Positions 1 to 8,385 of a stretch of 64,000 nt of DNA are shown one piece after another. The notes beneath the pieces were generated by a model, which was given only the letters and a program-made list of their open reading frames with translations, ran no database searches and had not been told where the DNA came from. Positions within the stretch are counted from its first letter, which is position 1. The number at the start of each line of letters is the position of its first letter. The DNA comes from Pseudomonas sp. GTDB lineage: Bacteria; Pseudomonadota; Gammaproteobacteria; Pseudomonadales; Pseudomonadaceae. Position numbers and translations under genes: made by a program. Where the stretch lies: NCBI RefSeq assembly GCF_017744435.1, contig NZ_JAGIBG010000017.1, positions 1-64,000 on the forward strand. Reading direction: 5' to 3'.

Positions 1-38
1 TGGCGGTGCTGAAGAAAAAGGCATTGGCCTTGATCTGA
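1..38 (+). pseudogene. duplicated 3' end of the PhnZ-like gene (fragment)
   Basis: Read on the plus strand these bases encode AVLKKKALALI followed by TGA. This is identical at the DNA level to the end of the minus-strand HD-domain gene at 159-716. Only the tail is visible and the rest lies outside the window. It is either a second, inverted copy of that gene end or an assembly artefact. Confidence 0.6.
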
Positions 39-196
39 GGTTTCCTGTTCCGGCCTCTTCGCGGGCACGCCCGCTCCCACAGATATTGCACAGTTTTCCA
101 GTACTGTATGGTCCCTGTGGGAGCGGGCGTGCCCGCGAAGAGGCCGGAACAGGAAACCTCAGATCAAGGCCAATGCCTTTTTCTTCAGCACCGCCA
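1..196. repeat. 82-base perfect inverted repeat (fold-back)
   Basis: Bases 1-82 are the exact reverse complement of bases 115-196, around a 32-base centre (83-114). The arms hold a REP element (about 50-82 and 115-147) and also the last 38 coding bases of the neighbouring HD-domain gene, so the repeat is longer than a REPIN. Because the left arm begins at base 1, its true length is unknown. It is either an assembly fold-back at a palindromic REP or a true inverted duplication. Confidence 0.95.
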
Positions 197-716
197 GATC
201 CATCACCGGCACCCCGACCTCCTTGGCCATCTCGTCCCACTCGCGCATGCGCAAGCTCACCTCGAACAGCGGATCGCGCTCGAAGGCATCTGCCTCGTCA
301 GCGCTCATGACCCCACCTTGATATCCCAGGGTCCTGCGGCTCGCCTCGCTCAACCGTTCGTAATACCCCGGCTGGCGCAAGGTCAGGTAACGCTTGGCCT
401 CCACGTGATACTGCACCAGCCGTGCCATTCGCTCGCCAAAGCCACAACGGCGCAGGTACTCGGCACCGATGCGCTCGTGGCTGACCACGCCATAGCCCCC
501 CATGCTGGCGTCGCCGCCGCACAGGTGGCCAATGTCGTGGAAGAACGCCGCCAGCACCACTTCATCGTCGTAACCTTCAGCCATGGCCAGCTGCGCAGCC
601 TGGGACATGTGTTCGAGCTGGTTGATGGCTTCGCCGATGTAGTCGTCGCTGCCATGCTGCTCATACAAGTTGAACAGCTTGTCGATGGTCTGGGCTGGCG
701 TAAGCATTGGCTTCAC
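159..716 (-). CDS. PhnZ-like HD-domain diiron oxygenase
   Basis: A 185-residue cytoplasmic HD-domain protein of the phosphonate-associated type. It carries H60-D61, H64, H80, H104 and D161, which fit a diiron site, and Y26, E29 and H36 with the spacing of the substrate-side residues Y24, E27 and H34 that I recall for PhnZ. PhnZ oxidatively cleaves 2-amino-1-hydroxyethylphosphonate to glycine and phosphate after PhnY hydroxylates aminoethylphosphonate (AEP). The gene is last in a minus-strand operon with an AEP-type ABC transporter and LysR regulator, starting 8 bases after the binding-protein gene. No PhnY-like oxygenase is visible; it could lie beyond the window edge. A TmpB-like activity on a methylated analogue is the main alternative. 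The family call is firm and the exact substrate is inferred. Confidence 0.8.
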   Translation of the reverse strand: MKPMLTPAQTIDKLFNLYEQHGSDDYIGEAINQLEHMSQAAQLAMAEGYDDEVVLAAFFHDIGHLCGGDASMGGYGVVSHERIGAEYLRRCGFGERMARLVQYHVEAKRYLTLRQPGYYERLSEASRRTLGYQGGVMSADEADAFERDPLFEVSLRMREWDEMAKEVGVPVMDLAVLKKKALALI

Positions 717-724
717 TCCTGGGC

Positions 725-1750
725 TTATTGTTGCGCCACTTTCTCCGATTTGCCGTCATAGCGCTTGCGCCATTCAGTGAGGATCTCGTCGCGGTTCTTC
801 GAGGCCCAGGCAAAGTCGTTCTTGATCAGGCGCTGTTCATAGTCGGCCGGCAGTTCGGTCTGCGGCTTGGCAATGCCTGGCGCGGCCAGTACGGCAAAGT
901 TGTCCTTGTACAGTTCCATGGCCGCCGGGCTTGCCGAGAAATCAGCCAGGCGCTTGGCCGCGTCAGCCTTCGGCGAACCCTTGATCACGGCGGTCGCCTC
1001 GATCTCCCAGCCCAGGCCTTCCTTCGGCAGCACGATGTCCAGCGGCGCGCCCTGGCGCTTGAGCTGCACAGCCGGGTATTCGAACGAGATACCGATCGGG
1101 AACTCGCCCGCCGCCGCCAGCTTGCACGGCTTGGAGCCGGAGTGCACGTACTGGCCGATGTTCTGGTGCAGGGCGTCCATGTAGGCCCAGCCCTGTGGCT
1201 CGCCGAAGGTCTGCAGCCAGGCGCTGACGTCGAGGAAGCCGGTGCCGGAGGAAGCCGGGTTAGGCATGACGATCTTGCCTTTGTACTCAGGCTTGGTCAG
1301 GTCCTGCCAGCTTACTGGCTTGGTCAGGCCTTGCTTCTCGGCTTCGACGGTGTTGAAGCAGATGGTTGCGGCCCACACGTCCATGCCGACCCAGGCTGGC
1401 GGGTTGGCCGCATCGCGGTAGTTCGCGGAGATCTTGCCCAGGTCTTTCGGCGCGTAGGCTTCGAGCATGCCGTTCTGGTCGAGGATGGCCAGGCTGGAGG
1501 CGGCCAGGCCCCAGACCGCGTCGGCTTGCGGGCGGTCTTTCTCGGCCAGCAGCTTGGCGGTGATGATGCCGGTGGAGTCACGCACCCATTTGATTTCGAT
1601 GTCCGGGTTGGCCTTTTCGAAGGCCTGCTTGTAGCTCTTGAGCTGCTCGGCTTCCAGGGCGGTGTAGACGGTCAGCTGGGTGGCTGCGGCCGAAGCCTGC
1701 AGGCTGAAGACGGCGGATACGGCAGCGGCAAGTGCAAGGGGCTTGAACAT
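725..1750 (-). CDS. phnS: 2-aminoethylphosphonate ABC transporter, periplasmic binding protein
   Basis: A 341-residue protein with an N-terminal signal peptide (about residues 1-22, ending near ASA) and the fold of iron(III)/phosphonate-type binding proteins, beginning TQLTVYTALEAEQ. It should capture AEP or a related phosphonate in the periplasm and deliver it to the permease encoded upstream. It lies 30 bases after the permease gene and 8 bases before the PhnZ-like gene in one operon. The overall sequence and neighbours match the AEP-associated binding-protein family rather than a ferric-iron transporter, although the two are related. Substrate is inferred from context. Confidence 0.8.
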   Translation of the reverse strand: MFKPLALAAAVSAVFSLQASAAATQLTVYTALEAEQLKSYKQAFEKANPDIEIKWVRDSTGIITAKLLAEKDRPQADAVWGLAASSLAILDQNGMLEAYAPKDLGKISANYRDAANPPAWVGMDVWAATICFNTVEAEKQGLTKPVSWQDLTKPEYKGKIVMPNPASSGTGFLDVSAWLQTFGEPQGWAYMDALHQNIGQYVHSGSKPCKLAAAGEFPIGISFEYPAVQLKRQGAPLDIVLPKEGLGWEIEATAVIKGSPKADAAKRLADFSASPAAMELYKDNFAVLAAPGIAKPQTELPADYEQRLIKNDFAWASKNRDEILTEWRKRYDGKSEKVAQQ

Positions 1751-1780
1751 GATGCGTTTCCTATCAGTGTGGGCAGTCGG

Positions 1781-3505
1781 TCAATGGCCAGGCGCGCGTT
1801 GGCGCCAGGCCTGGGAGCGGCGCAGCAGGCCGCGGGAAGCACCGGCCAGCAACAGCGAAGCAGCGGCGCTGGTCAGCAGGATCAGGGTCGACATGGCGGC
1901 AGCGCCGCCAACGTTGCCGGCATCGTCCATGTTCAACACAGCGACGGCGGCGAGGATGGTGTCGGGGCTGTAGAGGAAGATTGCCGCCGACACGGTGGTC
2001 ATCGCCGAGACGAACAGGTAGCGGATGATGTCCAGCAGCGCCGGCAGGCAGATCGGCACGGTGACCCGCACGAAGTGCTTGTACAGCGGCGCCTTGAGCG
2101 ACAGCGCGGCAGCCTCGAACTCGCCGTCGAGCTGGCGCAGTGCGGTGGCGGCGGTCATCTGTGCGGTGGTCAGGTAGTGGGCGATGGTGCACAGCACCAG
2201 CAGCGCCATGCCGCCATAGAACACATGCAGCGGGTTGCCGTTGAGGTTGAAGAAAAAGACGTAGCCCAGGCCCAGTACCAAACCGGGCACCGCCATGGGG
2301 ATGAAGCTGAGCAGGCGCAGGGCCTGGTTGAGCAGGCGCTGGCCCTGGGTTTTCTCCATCAGGTAGGCGCCGGTGAAGATCACCAGGCTGCCGATCAGTG
2401 CGGTGCACAGGGCCATGGTCACGCTGTTGCGGTAGGCCAGCCAGCCGCCACCGGCAGTATCGTCGAACATGTAGTGCTTGAACGACAGGGTCAGGTTGTA
2501 CGGCCAGAACGTCACCAGCGACGAGTACACCGCCATGCCGATCACCACCAGCAGGGCCGCGCAGACCAGCAGCACGATGGTCAGGAAGCAGGCATCACGG
2601 CCGCGCGACGGCTTGGGCTCGAACACCTGGGCACGGCCGCTCATCGCCTCGCCCTGGCGCCGACGCAGCCAGGCATCGACGCCGAAACTGAGCAGCGCCG
2701 GCAGCAGCAGGACCATGCCGATCAACGCGCCACGACCGAACTGCTGCTGGCCGACCACCGCCTTGTAGGCTTCCAGCGCCAGCACCTGATAGTCGCCGCC
2801 GACCACCACCGGCACACCGAAGTCGGTGATGGTCAGGGTGAACACCAGGCAGAACGCGGCGAACACCGCCTGACGCGTGGCTGGCCAGGTGATGCTGCAG
2901 AATGCCCGCCACGGCCCGGCGCCCATGCTCGATGCCGCGTCGAACAGCCGGGCGTCGGCCAGTGACAGGGCCGAGAGCAGGATCATCAGCGCATGGGGGA
3001 AGGTGTAGATGGCCTCGCCGAGGACAATGCCCCAGAAGCCGTAGATGTTGTCGCTCAGCAGGCTGCGCAGCAGGCCCTGGTTGCCGAACAGATAGACCAG
3101 GGCAATTGCCGGGAGCATCGACGGCGCCAGCAGCGGCAGCAGCGAAATGCCGCGCCACAGGCCCTTGGCCGGGATCAGCGTGCGCTGCAGGGCATAGGCG
3201 AACAGGTAGGCCAGCGGCACCACGATCGCCGCCACGGTGAAAGCCACCGACAGACTGTTGCCGAGCAACCAGTGGAAGTTATCGCTGGCGAACAGTTCGC
3301 GGGCGGCCAGCAGGCCACCGCCCTGGCCGGCTTCACCGCTGAAGCCTTTCCAGAAAATGGCCAGCAGCGGCATCACCACGGCCAGCAGCAGAAGGACCAG
3401 CAGCAGGCTCTTGCCACCGATGACGAACAGGCGATCACCCAGGGCGACGTCGCCGCGTCGCGCATCCTTGGCTTGGGTCAGCGGCAGGGACATTGGCGCG
3501 GCCAT
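1781..3505 (-). CDS. phnU: 2-aminoethylphosphonate ABC transporter, fused double permease
   Basis: A 574-residue inner-membrane protein containing two BPD-type permease domains in one chain, about 12 membrane helices in all. This is the usual form for AEP and ferric-type importers. The chosen ATG at 3505 follows the ATPase stop codon by one base (TGAGATG); an ATG four codons later (3493) is also possible. The frame stays open further upstream, but that part overlaps the ATPase gene and looks non-coding. It forms the channel of the importer with the ATPase (3507-4565) and binding protein (725-1750). Confidence 0.8.
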   Translation of the reverse strand: MAAPMSLPLTQAKDARRGDVALGDRLFVIGGKSLLLVLLLLAVVMPLLAIFWKGFSGEAGQGGGLLAARELFASDNFHWLLGNSLSVAFTVAAIVVPLAYLFAYALQRTLIPAKGLWRGISLLPLLAPSMLPAIALVYLFGNQGLLRSLLSDNIYGFWGIVLGEAIYTFPHALMILLSALSLADARLFDAASSMGAGPWRAFCSITWPATRQAVFAAFCLVFTLTITDFGVPVVVGGDYQVLALEAYKAVVGQQQFGRGALIGMVLLLPALLSFGVDAWLRRRQGEAMSGRAQVFEPKPSRGRDACFLTIVLLVCAALLVVIGMAVYSSLVTFWPYNLTLSFKHYMFDDTAGGGWLAYRNSVTMALCTALIGSLVIFTGAYLMEKTQGQRLLNQALRLLSFIPMAVPGLVLGLGYVFFFNLNGNPLHVFYGGMALLVLCTIAHYLTTAQMTAATALRQLDGEFEAAALSLKAPLYKHFVRVTVPICLPALLDIIRYLFVSAMTTVSAAIFLYSPDTILAAVAVLNMDDAGNVGGAAAMSTLILLTSAAASLLLAGASRGLLRRSQAWRQRAPGH

Positions 3506-3506
3506 C

Positions 3507-4565
3507 TCAGGCAAACACCTGCAGGCTCTGCGGTGGCAAGGCCACCCAGATATCCTGCGAGCCCAGACGCGGCATGGCTTCCGGCGCCAGTTCGGCAAGC
3601 AGCGCATGGCCCGGCAGGGCCTTGAGCTCAAAGCTCATGCGGCAGCGGTTGCCGAGGAAGGTGATTTCGCGGACCTTGGCCGGGAACAGGTTTTCCTCAT
3701 GCACCACCGGGTTCACAGTGATCGCCTCCGGGCGGCAGAACAGTCGGCCACTGCGGGCGGTACCTGCGTTGGTCGCCAGACGCATGCTCATGGCGCCGAC
3801 CTGGGCGTGGCTGTCGCTGCTGCGCTGGAACGGCAGCCAGTTGCCCTGGCCGACGAACTCGGCGACGAACGGCGTGGCAGGCTGGTCGTAAATTTCCTGC
3901 GGAGTCGCGTATTGCTCGACCTGACCGTTGTTCATCACCGCAATGCGGTCGGCCATGAGCATGGCTTCGTCCTGGTTGTGGGTGACCATCAACGTGGTGA
4001 TGCCCAGCTGGCGCTGCAGTTGGCGCAGCTCGGTGCACAGGTGCTCACGCACCCGGGCATCCAGCGCCGACATCGGCTCGTCGAGCAGCAGCAGCGAGGG
4101 TGATGGCGCCAACGCACGGGCCAGGGCCACGCGTTGCTGCTGGCCACCGGACAGCTGACCGGGATATTTCTTTTCACTGCCAGACAGGCCAACCAGTTCC
4201 AGCATTTCTGCCACACGCTGGCGGCATTCGTCGCGGCTGCTTTCGGTCAGGCCATAGGCAATGTTGGCTTCAACAGTCAGGTTGGGGAACAGCGCGTAGG
4301 ACTGGAACAGAATGCCGTAGTCCCGGCCCTGGGGTGGCAGTTCGGAGATGTCGCGCTCACCGATGTACAGCGCGCCGCGGTCCTGGCGTTCGAGGCCGGC
4401 AATGCAGCGCAGCAGGGTGGACTTGCCGCAACCGGACGGGCCGAGCAGGCAGACCAGCTCGCCAGCAGCGATGTCCAGGGACACGTCGTTAAGCGCCGTG
4501 AAGGCACCGAAACGCTTGTGGATACCGCGCACTTTCATCTGTGCGCCCGGGGTGGCGTGGTTCAT
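3507..4565 (-). CDS. phnT: 2-aminoethylphosphonate ABC transporter, ATP-binding protein
   Basis: A 352-residue ABC ATPase that energises the phosphonate importer from the cytoplasmic face. Walker A reads GPSGCGKST near residue 45, the signature [15 protein letters not shown] follows, Walker B is LLLLDEP, and the last 120 or so residues form a TOBE-like regulatory domain. It is the first transporter gene after the LysR gene, with 121 intervening bases that probably hold the promoter. The length and C-terminal domain fit the phosphonate/ferric/polyamine ATPase group; the neighbours decide for phosphonate. Confidence 0.82.
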   Translation of the reverse strand: MNHATPGAQMKVRGIHKRFGAFTALNDVSLDIAAGELVCLLGPSGCGKSTLLRCIAGLERQDRGALYIGERDISELPPQGRDYGILFQSYALFPNLTVEANIAYGLTESSRDECRQRVAEMLELVGLSGSEKKYPGQLSGGQQQRVALARALAPSPSLLLLDEPMSALDARVREHLCTELRQLQRQLGITTLMVTHNQDEAMLMADRIAVMNNGQVEQYATPQEIYDQPATPFVAEFVGQGNWLPFQRSSDSHAQVGAMSMRLATNAGTARSGRLFCRPEAITVNPVVHEENLFPAKVREITFLGNRCRMSFELKALPGHALLAELAPEAMPRLGSQDIWVALPPQSLQVFA

Positions 4566-4687
4566 GGCAAGGCCTCATCGAACAAGTGAGGCCATGCTAG
4601 GAAGGCTGTGCGAAGGTTCTGTGGCTTTTGGGCAAAAGCCGGTGATAGTGGTATAGGCAGATTTTGTAATGGCCCGACATGCCGCTC
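4566..4687 (-). promoter_or_regulatory. candidate phn operon promoter/operator region
   Basis: This is the only sizeable gap inside the cluster, between the LysR gene and the ATPase gene. It contains a 7-base dyad (GGCTTTT at 4623-4629, AAAAGCC at 4634-4640) and a nearby ATAGTGGTATAG tract. This is where a LysR regulator would be expected to bind. No clear -35/-10 pair was identified. Confidence 0.35.
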
Positions 4688-5557
4688 CTACAAGTGCGAA
4701 CCCACCACTTCCTGCGCCACACCGAGGAAGGCCGCCGGCAACCGGGCCTGGCGCCGCTCCTTCAGGCAATACAGGTATTCATGCATCACCGGCGCATTCT
4801 CCAGCGCCAGCACCCGCAGCTCCGGGTTGTGCGGCACCTCATGCCGGGCAATGACGCTGATGCCGATATTGCGCAGCACCGCCTCGCGGATCGACTCGCG
4901 GCTGCCAATCTCCAGCAACGCCCCGGCCTTGACCCCGGCGTCCAGCATCATCTGCTCGGTCAGCTTGCGCGTGGTCGAGCCCTTCTCGCGCATCAGCAGG
5001 CAATGCCCCGCCAACCCCTCGATGGATACCGCCTGCCGATGGGCCAACGGATGATTGCGGTGCACCGCCACCACCAGCGGATCGGTGCCCAGCACCCGCC
5101 GCACCAGCCGCGCATCCTCCACCAGCTGCGACGACGCGGCGATATCCACCCGGTAGTCCTCGAGCATCTCCAGCACCTGCTGCGAGTTGCCGATCTCCAC
5201 CGTCACTTCGACCTGGGGCAGCCGTTCGCGGAAGATCTTCACCAGGTCGAGGATGTAGTACGGCGCGGTGGCAGCAATGCGCAAGCTGCCCTGGGCCTGG
5301 CCGCTGTTGCGCAGTTCGAACTCGATGTCGGCCTCCTGCTGCAGCAGCGCCTTGACCATCGGCAGCAGGCGCACGCCCTCCTCGCTCAGCACCAGGCGCC
5401 GGCCGCCGCGGTAGAACAGCTCCACTGCATATTGGCTTTCCAGGTTGCGGATCTGTGTGGTCACCGTCGGCTGGCTGAGCCCGAGCTTCTTCGCCGCCAG
5501 GGTGATGCTGCCCAGGCGGGCCACCATGTAGAAGGCTTTGAGTTCGGCACTCAGCAT
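4688..5557 (-). CDS. LysR-family regulator of aminoethylphosphonate catabolism
   Basis: A 289-residue LysR regulator. The N-terminal helix-turn-helix spans about residues 1-60 (LAAKKLGLSQPTVTTQI), followed by a periplasmic-binding-protein-like effector domain. It resembles the LysR group found beside AEP transport and breakdown genes. It lies on the same strand upstream of the transporter, unlike the common divergent arrangement. It begins only 9 bases after the end of cadA, so part of its transcription may come from the cadA promoter. The effector is probably AEP or a breakdown product (inferred). Confidence 0.78.
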   Translation of the reverse strand: MLSAELKAFYMVARLGSITLAAKKLGLSQPTVTTQIRNLESQYAVELFYRGGRRLVLSEEGVRLLPMVKALLQQEADIEFELRNSGQAQGSLRIAATAPYYILDLVKIFRERLPQVEVTVEIGNSQQVLEMLEDYRVDIAASSQLVEDARLVRRVLGTDPLVVAVHRNHPLAHRQAVSIEGLAGHCLLMREKGSTTRKLTEQMMLDAGVKAGALLEIGSRESIREAVLRNIGISVIARHEVPHNPELRVLALENAPVMHEYLYCLKERRQARLPAAFLGVAQEVVGSHL

Positions 5558-5566
5558 TGCAGGACC

Positions 5567-7819
5567 TCATTTGCGCAGCAGGCGCAGACCGTTGAACACC
5601 ACCAGCAGGCTCACGCCCATGTCGGCGAACACCGCCATCCACATGGTGGCCATGCCGGCAAAGGTGATCGCCAGGAATATTGCCTTGATGCCCAGCGCCA
5701 GAACGATGTTCTGCATCAGGATCGCCGCACTTTGGCGCGACAGCCTGACGAACGCCGGGATTTTGCGCAAGTCGTCATCCATCAGCGCCACGTCGGCGGT
5801 CTCGATCGCCGTGTCGGTGCCCGCCGCCGCCATGGCGAAGCCGATTTCGGCACGGGCCAGAGCTGGCGCATCGTTGATGCCATCGCCGACCATGCCCACC
5901 CGGTGCCCTTCGGCGTACAGCTGCTCGATGCTGTGCAGCTTGTCGGCCGGCAGCAGGTTGCCTTCGGCACGGTCGATACCCACCTGGGCGGCGATAGCCT
6001 CGGCGGTGTGCGGATTGTCGCCGGTCAACATGACGGTCTTGATGCCCAGTGCGTGCAGTTCGGCAATCGCCTGGCGGCTGCTGTCCTTGACCGTGTCGGC
6101 CACGGCGAACAGTGCCAACGGCCCGGAACGGTCGAGCAGCAGGACTACGCTCTTGCCCTGGCGCTCCAGCGTATCCAGTTGGGCTTCCAGCTGCGGCGAG
6201 CACAGACCCAGCTCCTCGACCAAGCGATGGTTGCCCAGATGGTAGGTCTCGCCGTCGATATCACCCCGCACGCCGCGGCCGGCCAGGGCCGCGAATTCGC
6301 TGACCTCGCTCAACGGCAGGTTCTGCGCCTTGGCGAACTGGGCGATGGCGCCCGACACCGGGTGATCGGAACGGTCGGCCAGGCTTGCCGCCAACGCCTG
6401 GGCACGGCCCTCGAACAGCGGTTCAAGCACCTTGGCATCGGTTTGCACCGGTTTGCCGTGGGTGATGGTGCCGGTCTTGTCCAGGGCCAGGAAGTCCAGC
6501 TTGCGCCCGCCTTCCAGGTAGACCCCGCCCTTGATCAGGATGCCCTTGCGCGCCGCAGCGGCCAGGCCACTGACGATGGTCACCGGGGTAGAAATGACCA
6601 GCGCACACGGGCAAGCCACCACCAGCAGTACCAGCGCACGGTACACCCAGTCGAACCAGGCGCCGGCCATGAACAGCGGCGGGATCACGGCCACGGCCAG
6701 GGCCACGGCGAACACCACCGGGGTGTAGATGCGCGAGAACTGGTCGACGAAACGCTGGGTAGGCGCACGCGCGCCCTGGGCTTCTTCGACGGCCTTGATG
6801 ATGCGCGCCAGGGTCGACTGCCCTGCGGCCGCCGTCACCCGGTACTCCAAGGCGCCGGCCTGGTTGATGGTGCCGGCGAACAGCTTGTCGCCTGCTGCCT
6901 TTTCCACAGGCAGGCTTTCACCGGTGATCGGCGCCTGATCGACACTCGATTGCCCGCTGACCACTTCACCATCCAGGCCGATACGCTCGCCAGGTCGCAC
7001 CCGCACCAAGGCACCGATAGCCACCTCACGCACCTCCAACTCGCGCCACTGGCCATCGGCCTGCTGCACCGTGGCCATGTCCGGGGCCAGCTGCATCAGC
7101 CCGCCGATGGCATTGCGCGCCCGGTCCAGCGAGCGCGCCTCGATCAGCTCGGCGACGGTGAACAGCACCATGACCATGGCCGCTTCCGGCCACTGGCCAA
7201 TCAGCACGGCGCCGGTCACGGCGATGCTCATCAGCGCATTGATGTTGAGGTTGCGGTTCTTCAGGGCGATCCAGCCCTTCTTGTAGGTGCCCAGGCCGCA
7301 GCCGAGGATTGCCGCCAATGCGAGCGCGGCAACCAGCCATTCCGGCGCGAGACTGGCAAAGTGCACGATTTCGGCGGCGATCGCGGCAACACCCGACAGG
7401 GCCAGCGGCCACCAGCGGGTCTTGTGCGGCTGCGCTGCAGTGGTGCTGCCGTCGTCCTCGGCGGCCAGCGGTTCGGCCTTCATGCCCAGGCTGTCGATGG
7501 CACGCTCGATTTCGCCCGTGCCGCTCAAGGTATGACGTACGCCGAGCACGCGGTTGATCAGGTTGAATTCGAGCTGCTCGATGCCGGCCAGCTTGCCCAG
7601 CTTGTCCTGGATCAGGCTCTGCTCGGTGGGGCAGTCCATGGCGTCGATGCGAAAACGGCTGAGCTGCGCATGGCTGCTGGCCTTCTCGCGCAGTTGCACC
7701 AGCGCGGGCGCGGCGCTGGAGCCACAGCAGCTGTGGGCGTGAGCGGCATGGCCGTGGTCTTTATCGCCATGGGCATGATCGTGCGAATGCTTGTGTTCGT
7801 GGCTGACAGGCTGGTTCAT
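5567..7819 (-). CDS. cadA: Cd/Zn/Pb-exporting P1B-type ATPase
   Basis: A 750-residue inner-membrane pump that exports Cd2+, Zn2+ or Pb2+ at the cost of ATP. The N-terminus is histidine-rich (HEHKHSHDHAHGDKDHGH) and is followed by a CC pair, then a heavy-metal-associated domain with MDCPTEQ. The transmembrane metal site is ACPCALV, the phosphorylated aspartate is D447 in DKTGTITHGKP, and the hinge is MVGDGINDAP. The ATG at 7819 is preferred over an upstream in-frame start because the latter would put the MerR operator next to the start codon. It is divergent from cadR, with an operator between them. Confidence 0.92.
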   Translation of the reverse strand: MNQPVSHEHKHSHDHAHGDKDHGHAAHAHSCCGSSAAPALVQLREKASSHAQLSRFRIDAMDCPTEQSLIQDKLGKLAGIEQLEFNLINRVLGVRHTLSGTGEIERAIDSLGMKAEPLAAEDDGSTTAAQPHKTRWWPLALSGVAAIAAEIVHFASLAPEWLVAALALAAILGCGLGTYKKGWIALKNRNLNINALMSIAVTGAVLIGQWPEAAMVMVLFTVAELIEARSLDRARNAIGGLMQLAPDMATVQQADGQWRELEVREVAIGALVRVRPGERIGLDGEVVSGQSSVDQAPITGESLPVEKAAGDKLFAGTINQAGALEYRVTAAAGQSTLARIIKAVEEAQGARAPTQRFVDQFSRIYTPVVFAVALAVAVIPPLFMAGAWFDWVYRALVLLVVACPCALVISTPVTIVSGLAAAARKGILIKGGVYLEGGRKLDFLALDKTGTITHGKPVQTDAKVLEPLFEGRAQALAASLADRSDHPVSGAIAQFAKAQNLPLSEVSEFAALAGRGVRGDIDGETYHLGNHRLVEELGLCSPQLEAQLDTLERQGKSVVLLLDRSGPLALFAVADTVKDSSRQAIAELHALGIKTVMLTGDNPHTAEAIAAQVGIDRAEGNLLPADKLHSIEQLYAEGHRVGMVGDGINDAPALARAEIGFAMAAAGTDTAIETADVALMDDDLRKIPAFVRLSRQSAAILMQNIVLALGIKAIFLAITFAGMATMWMAVFADMGVSLLVVFNGLRLLRK

Positions 7820-7856
7820 GGGGTCATTCTTAAATTGAGCCTGTTGCCAAGTGAAC

Positions 7857-7877
7857 ACCCTGTAGCCACTATAGGGT
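7857..7877. promoter_or_regulatory. CadR/MerR-type operator in the cadA promoter
   Basis: A 21-base near-perfect palindrome with half sites ACCCTGTAG and CTATAGGGT around CCA. On the minus strand a TTGACC -35 (7880-7875) overlaps it and a weak TCACTT -10 (7854-7849) follows after a 20-base spacer. Such an overlong spacer is the arrangement that MerR-family regulators untwist on metal binding. Confidence 0.82.
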
Positions 7878-7902
7878 CAAGCCACTTGCTGGAGATTTCG
7901 CC

Positions 7903-8346
7903 ATGAAGATCGGAGAACTGGCCAAAGCCACCGACTGCGCCGTGGAAACCATCCGCTATTACGAGCGTGAACAATTGCTGCCGGAGCCGGCGCGCACCGA
8001 GGGCAACTACCGGCAGTACACCCAGGCCCATGTGGAGCGGCTGACCTTCATTCGCAACTGCCGAACGCTGGACATGACCCTGGACGAGATCCGCAGCCTG
8101 CTACGCCTGCGCGACAGCCCAGACGACTCGTGCGGCAGCGTCAACGCGCTGATCGACGAGCATATCGAGCATGTGCAGGCGCGGATCGATGGCTTGGTGG
8201 CGTTGCAGGAGCAGCTGGTGGAGCTGCGGCGGCGCTGCAATGCGCAGGGGGCGGAATGCGCGATCTTGCAGCAACTGGAGACGAACGGGGCGGTATCCGT
8301 GCCGGACACCGAGCATTCGCATGTGGGGCGAAGCCACGGGCATTGA
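7903..8346 (+). CDS. cadR: MerR-family cadmium/zinc-responsive regulator CadR
   Basis: A 147-residue MerR-family activator. The winged helix-turn-helix occupies about residues 1-70 (MKIGELAKATDCAVETIRYY), then comes a dimerisation helix. The metal loop holds two cysteines (CNAQGAEC), and the histidine-rich tail ends HSHVGRSHGH, which is characteristic of Pseudomonas CadR. On binding Cd2+ or Zn2+ it should activate the divergent cadA promoter through the 21-base operator in the intervening 83 bases, and it probably controls itself. Confidence 0.92.
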   Translation: MKIGELAKATDCAVETIRYYEREQLLPEPARTEGNYRQYTQAHVERLTFIRNCRTLDMTLDEIRSLLRLRDSPDDSCGSVNALIDEHIEHVQARIDGLVALQEQLVELRRRCNAQGAECAILQQLETNGAVSVPDTEHSHVGRSHGH

Positions 8347-8379
8347 GATTGCTGGGGGCGCTTTGCGCCCCGGCAATCT
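8347..8379. terminator. hairpin between convergent cadR and thyA
   Basis: A GC-rich stem (GATTGC, GGGGCGC and their complements around TTT) sits between the two convergent stop codons. There is no clear T tract, so its role as a bidirectional terminator is inferred from position. Confidence 0.5.
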
Positions 8380-8385
8380 AGAGAA

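Noticed and set aside
1781..3631. Longer start at 3631 for the phosphonate permease
   Set aside because: The additional 42 residues are Arg/Cys/Trp-rich, overlap the ATPase gene and precede a start that is one base after the ATPase stop.
725..4565. Ferric-iron (Fbp-type) importer as the identity of the transporter
   Set aside because: The fold is shared, but the fused permease, the AEP-type LysR regulator and the PhnZ-like enzyme in the same operon point to phosphonate uptake.
4679..7906. Plus-strand open frame of over 1000 codons opposite cadA and the LysR gene
   Set aside because: Its translation is rich in His, Gln, Arg and low-complexity stretches and matches no family. It is the antisense shadow of high-GC genes with clear motifs on the minus strand. 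The same applies to the long plus-strand frames opposite the phn permease, ptsP, ilvA, serA and the RND pump.
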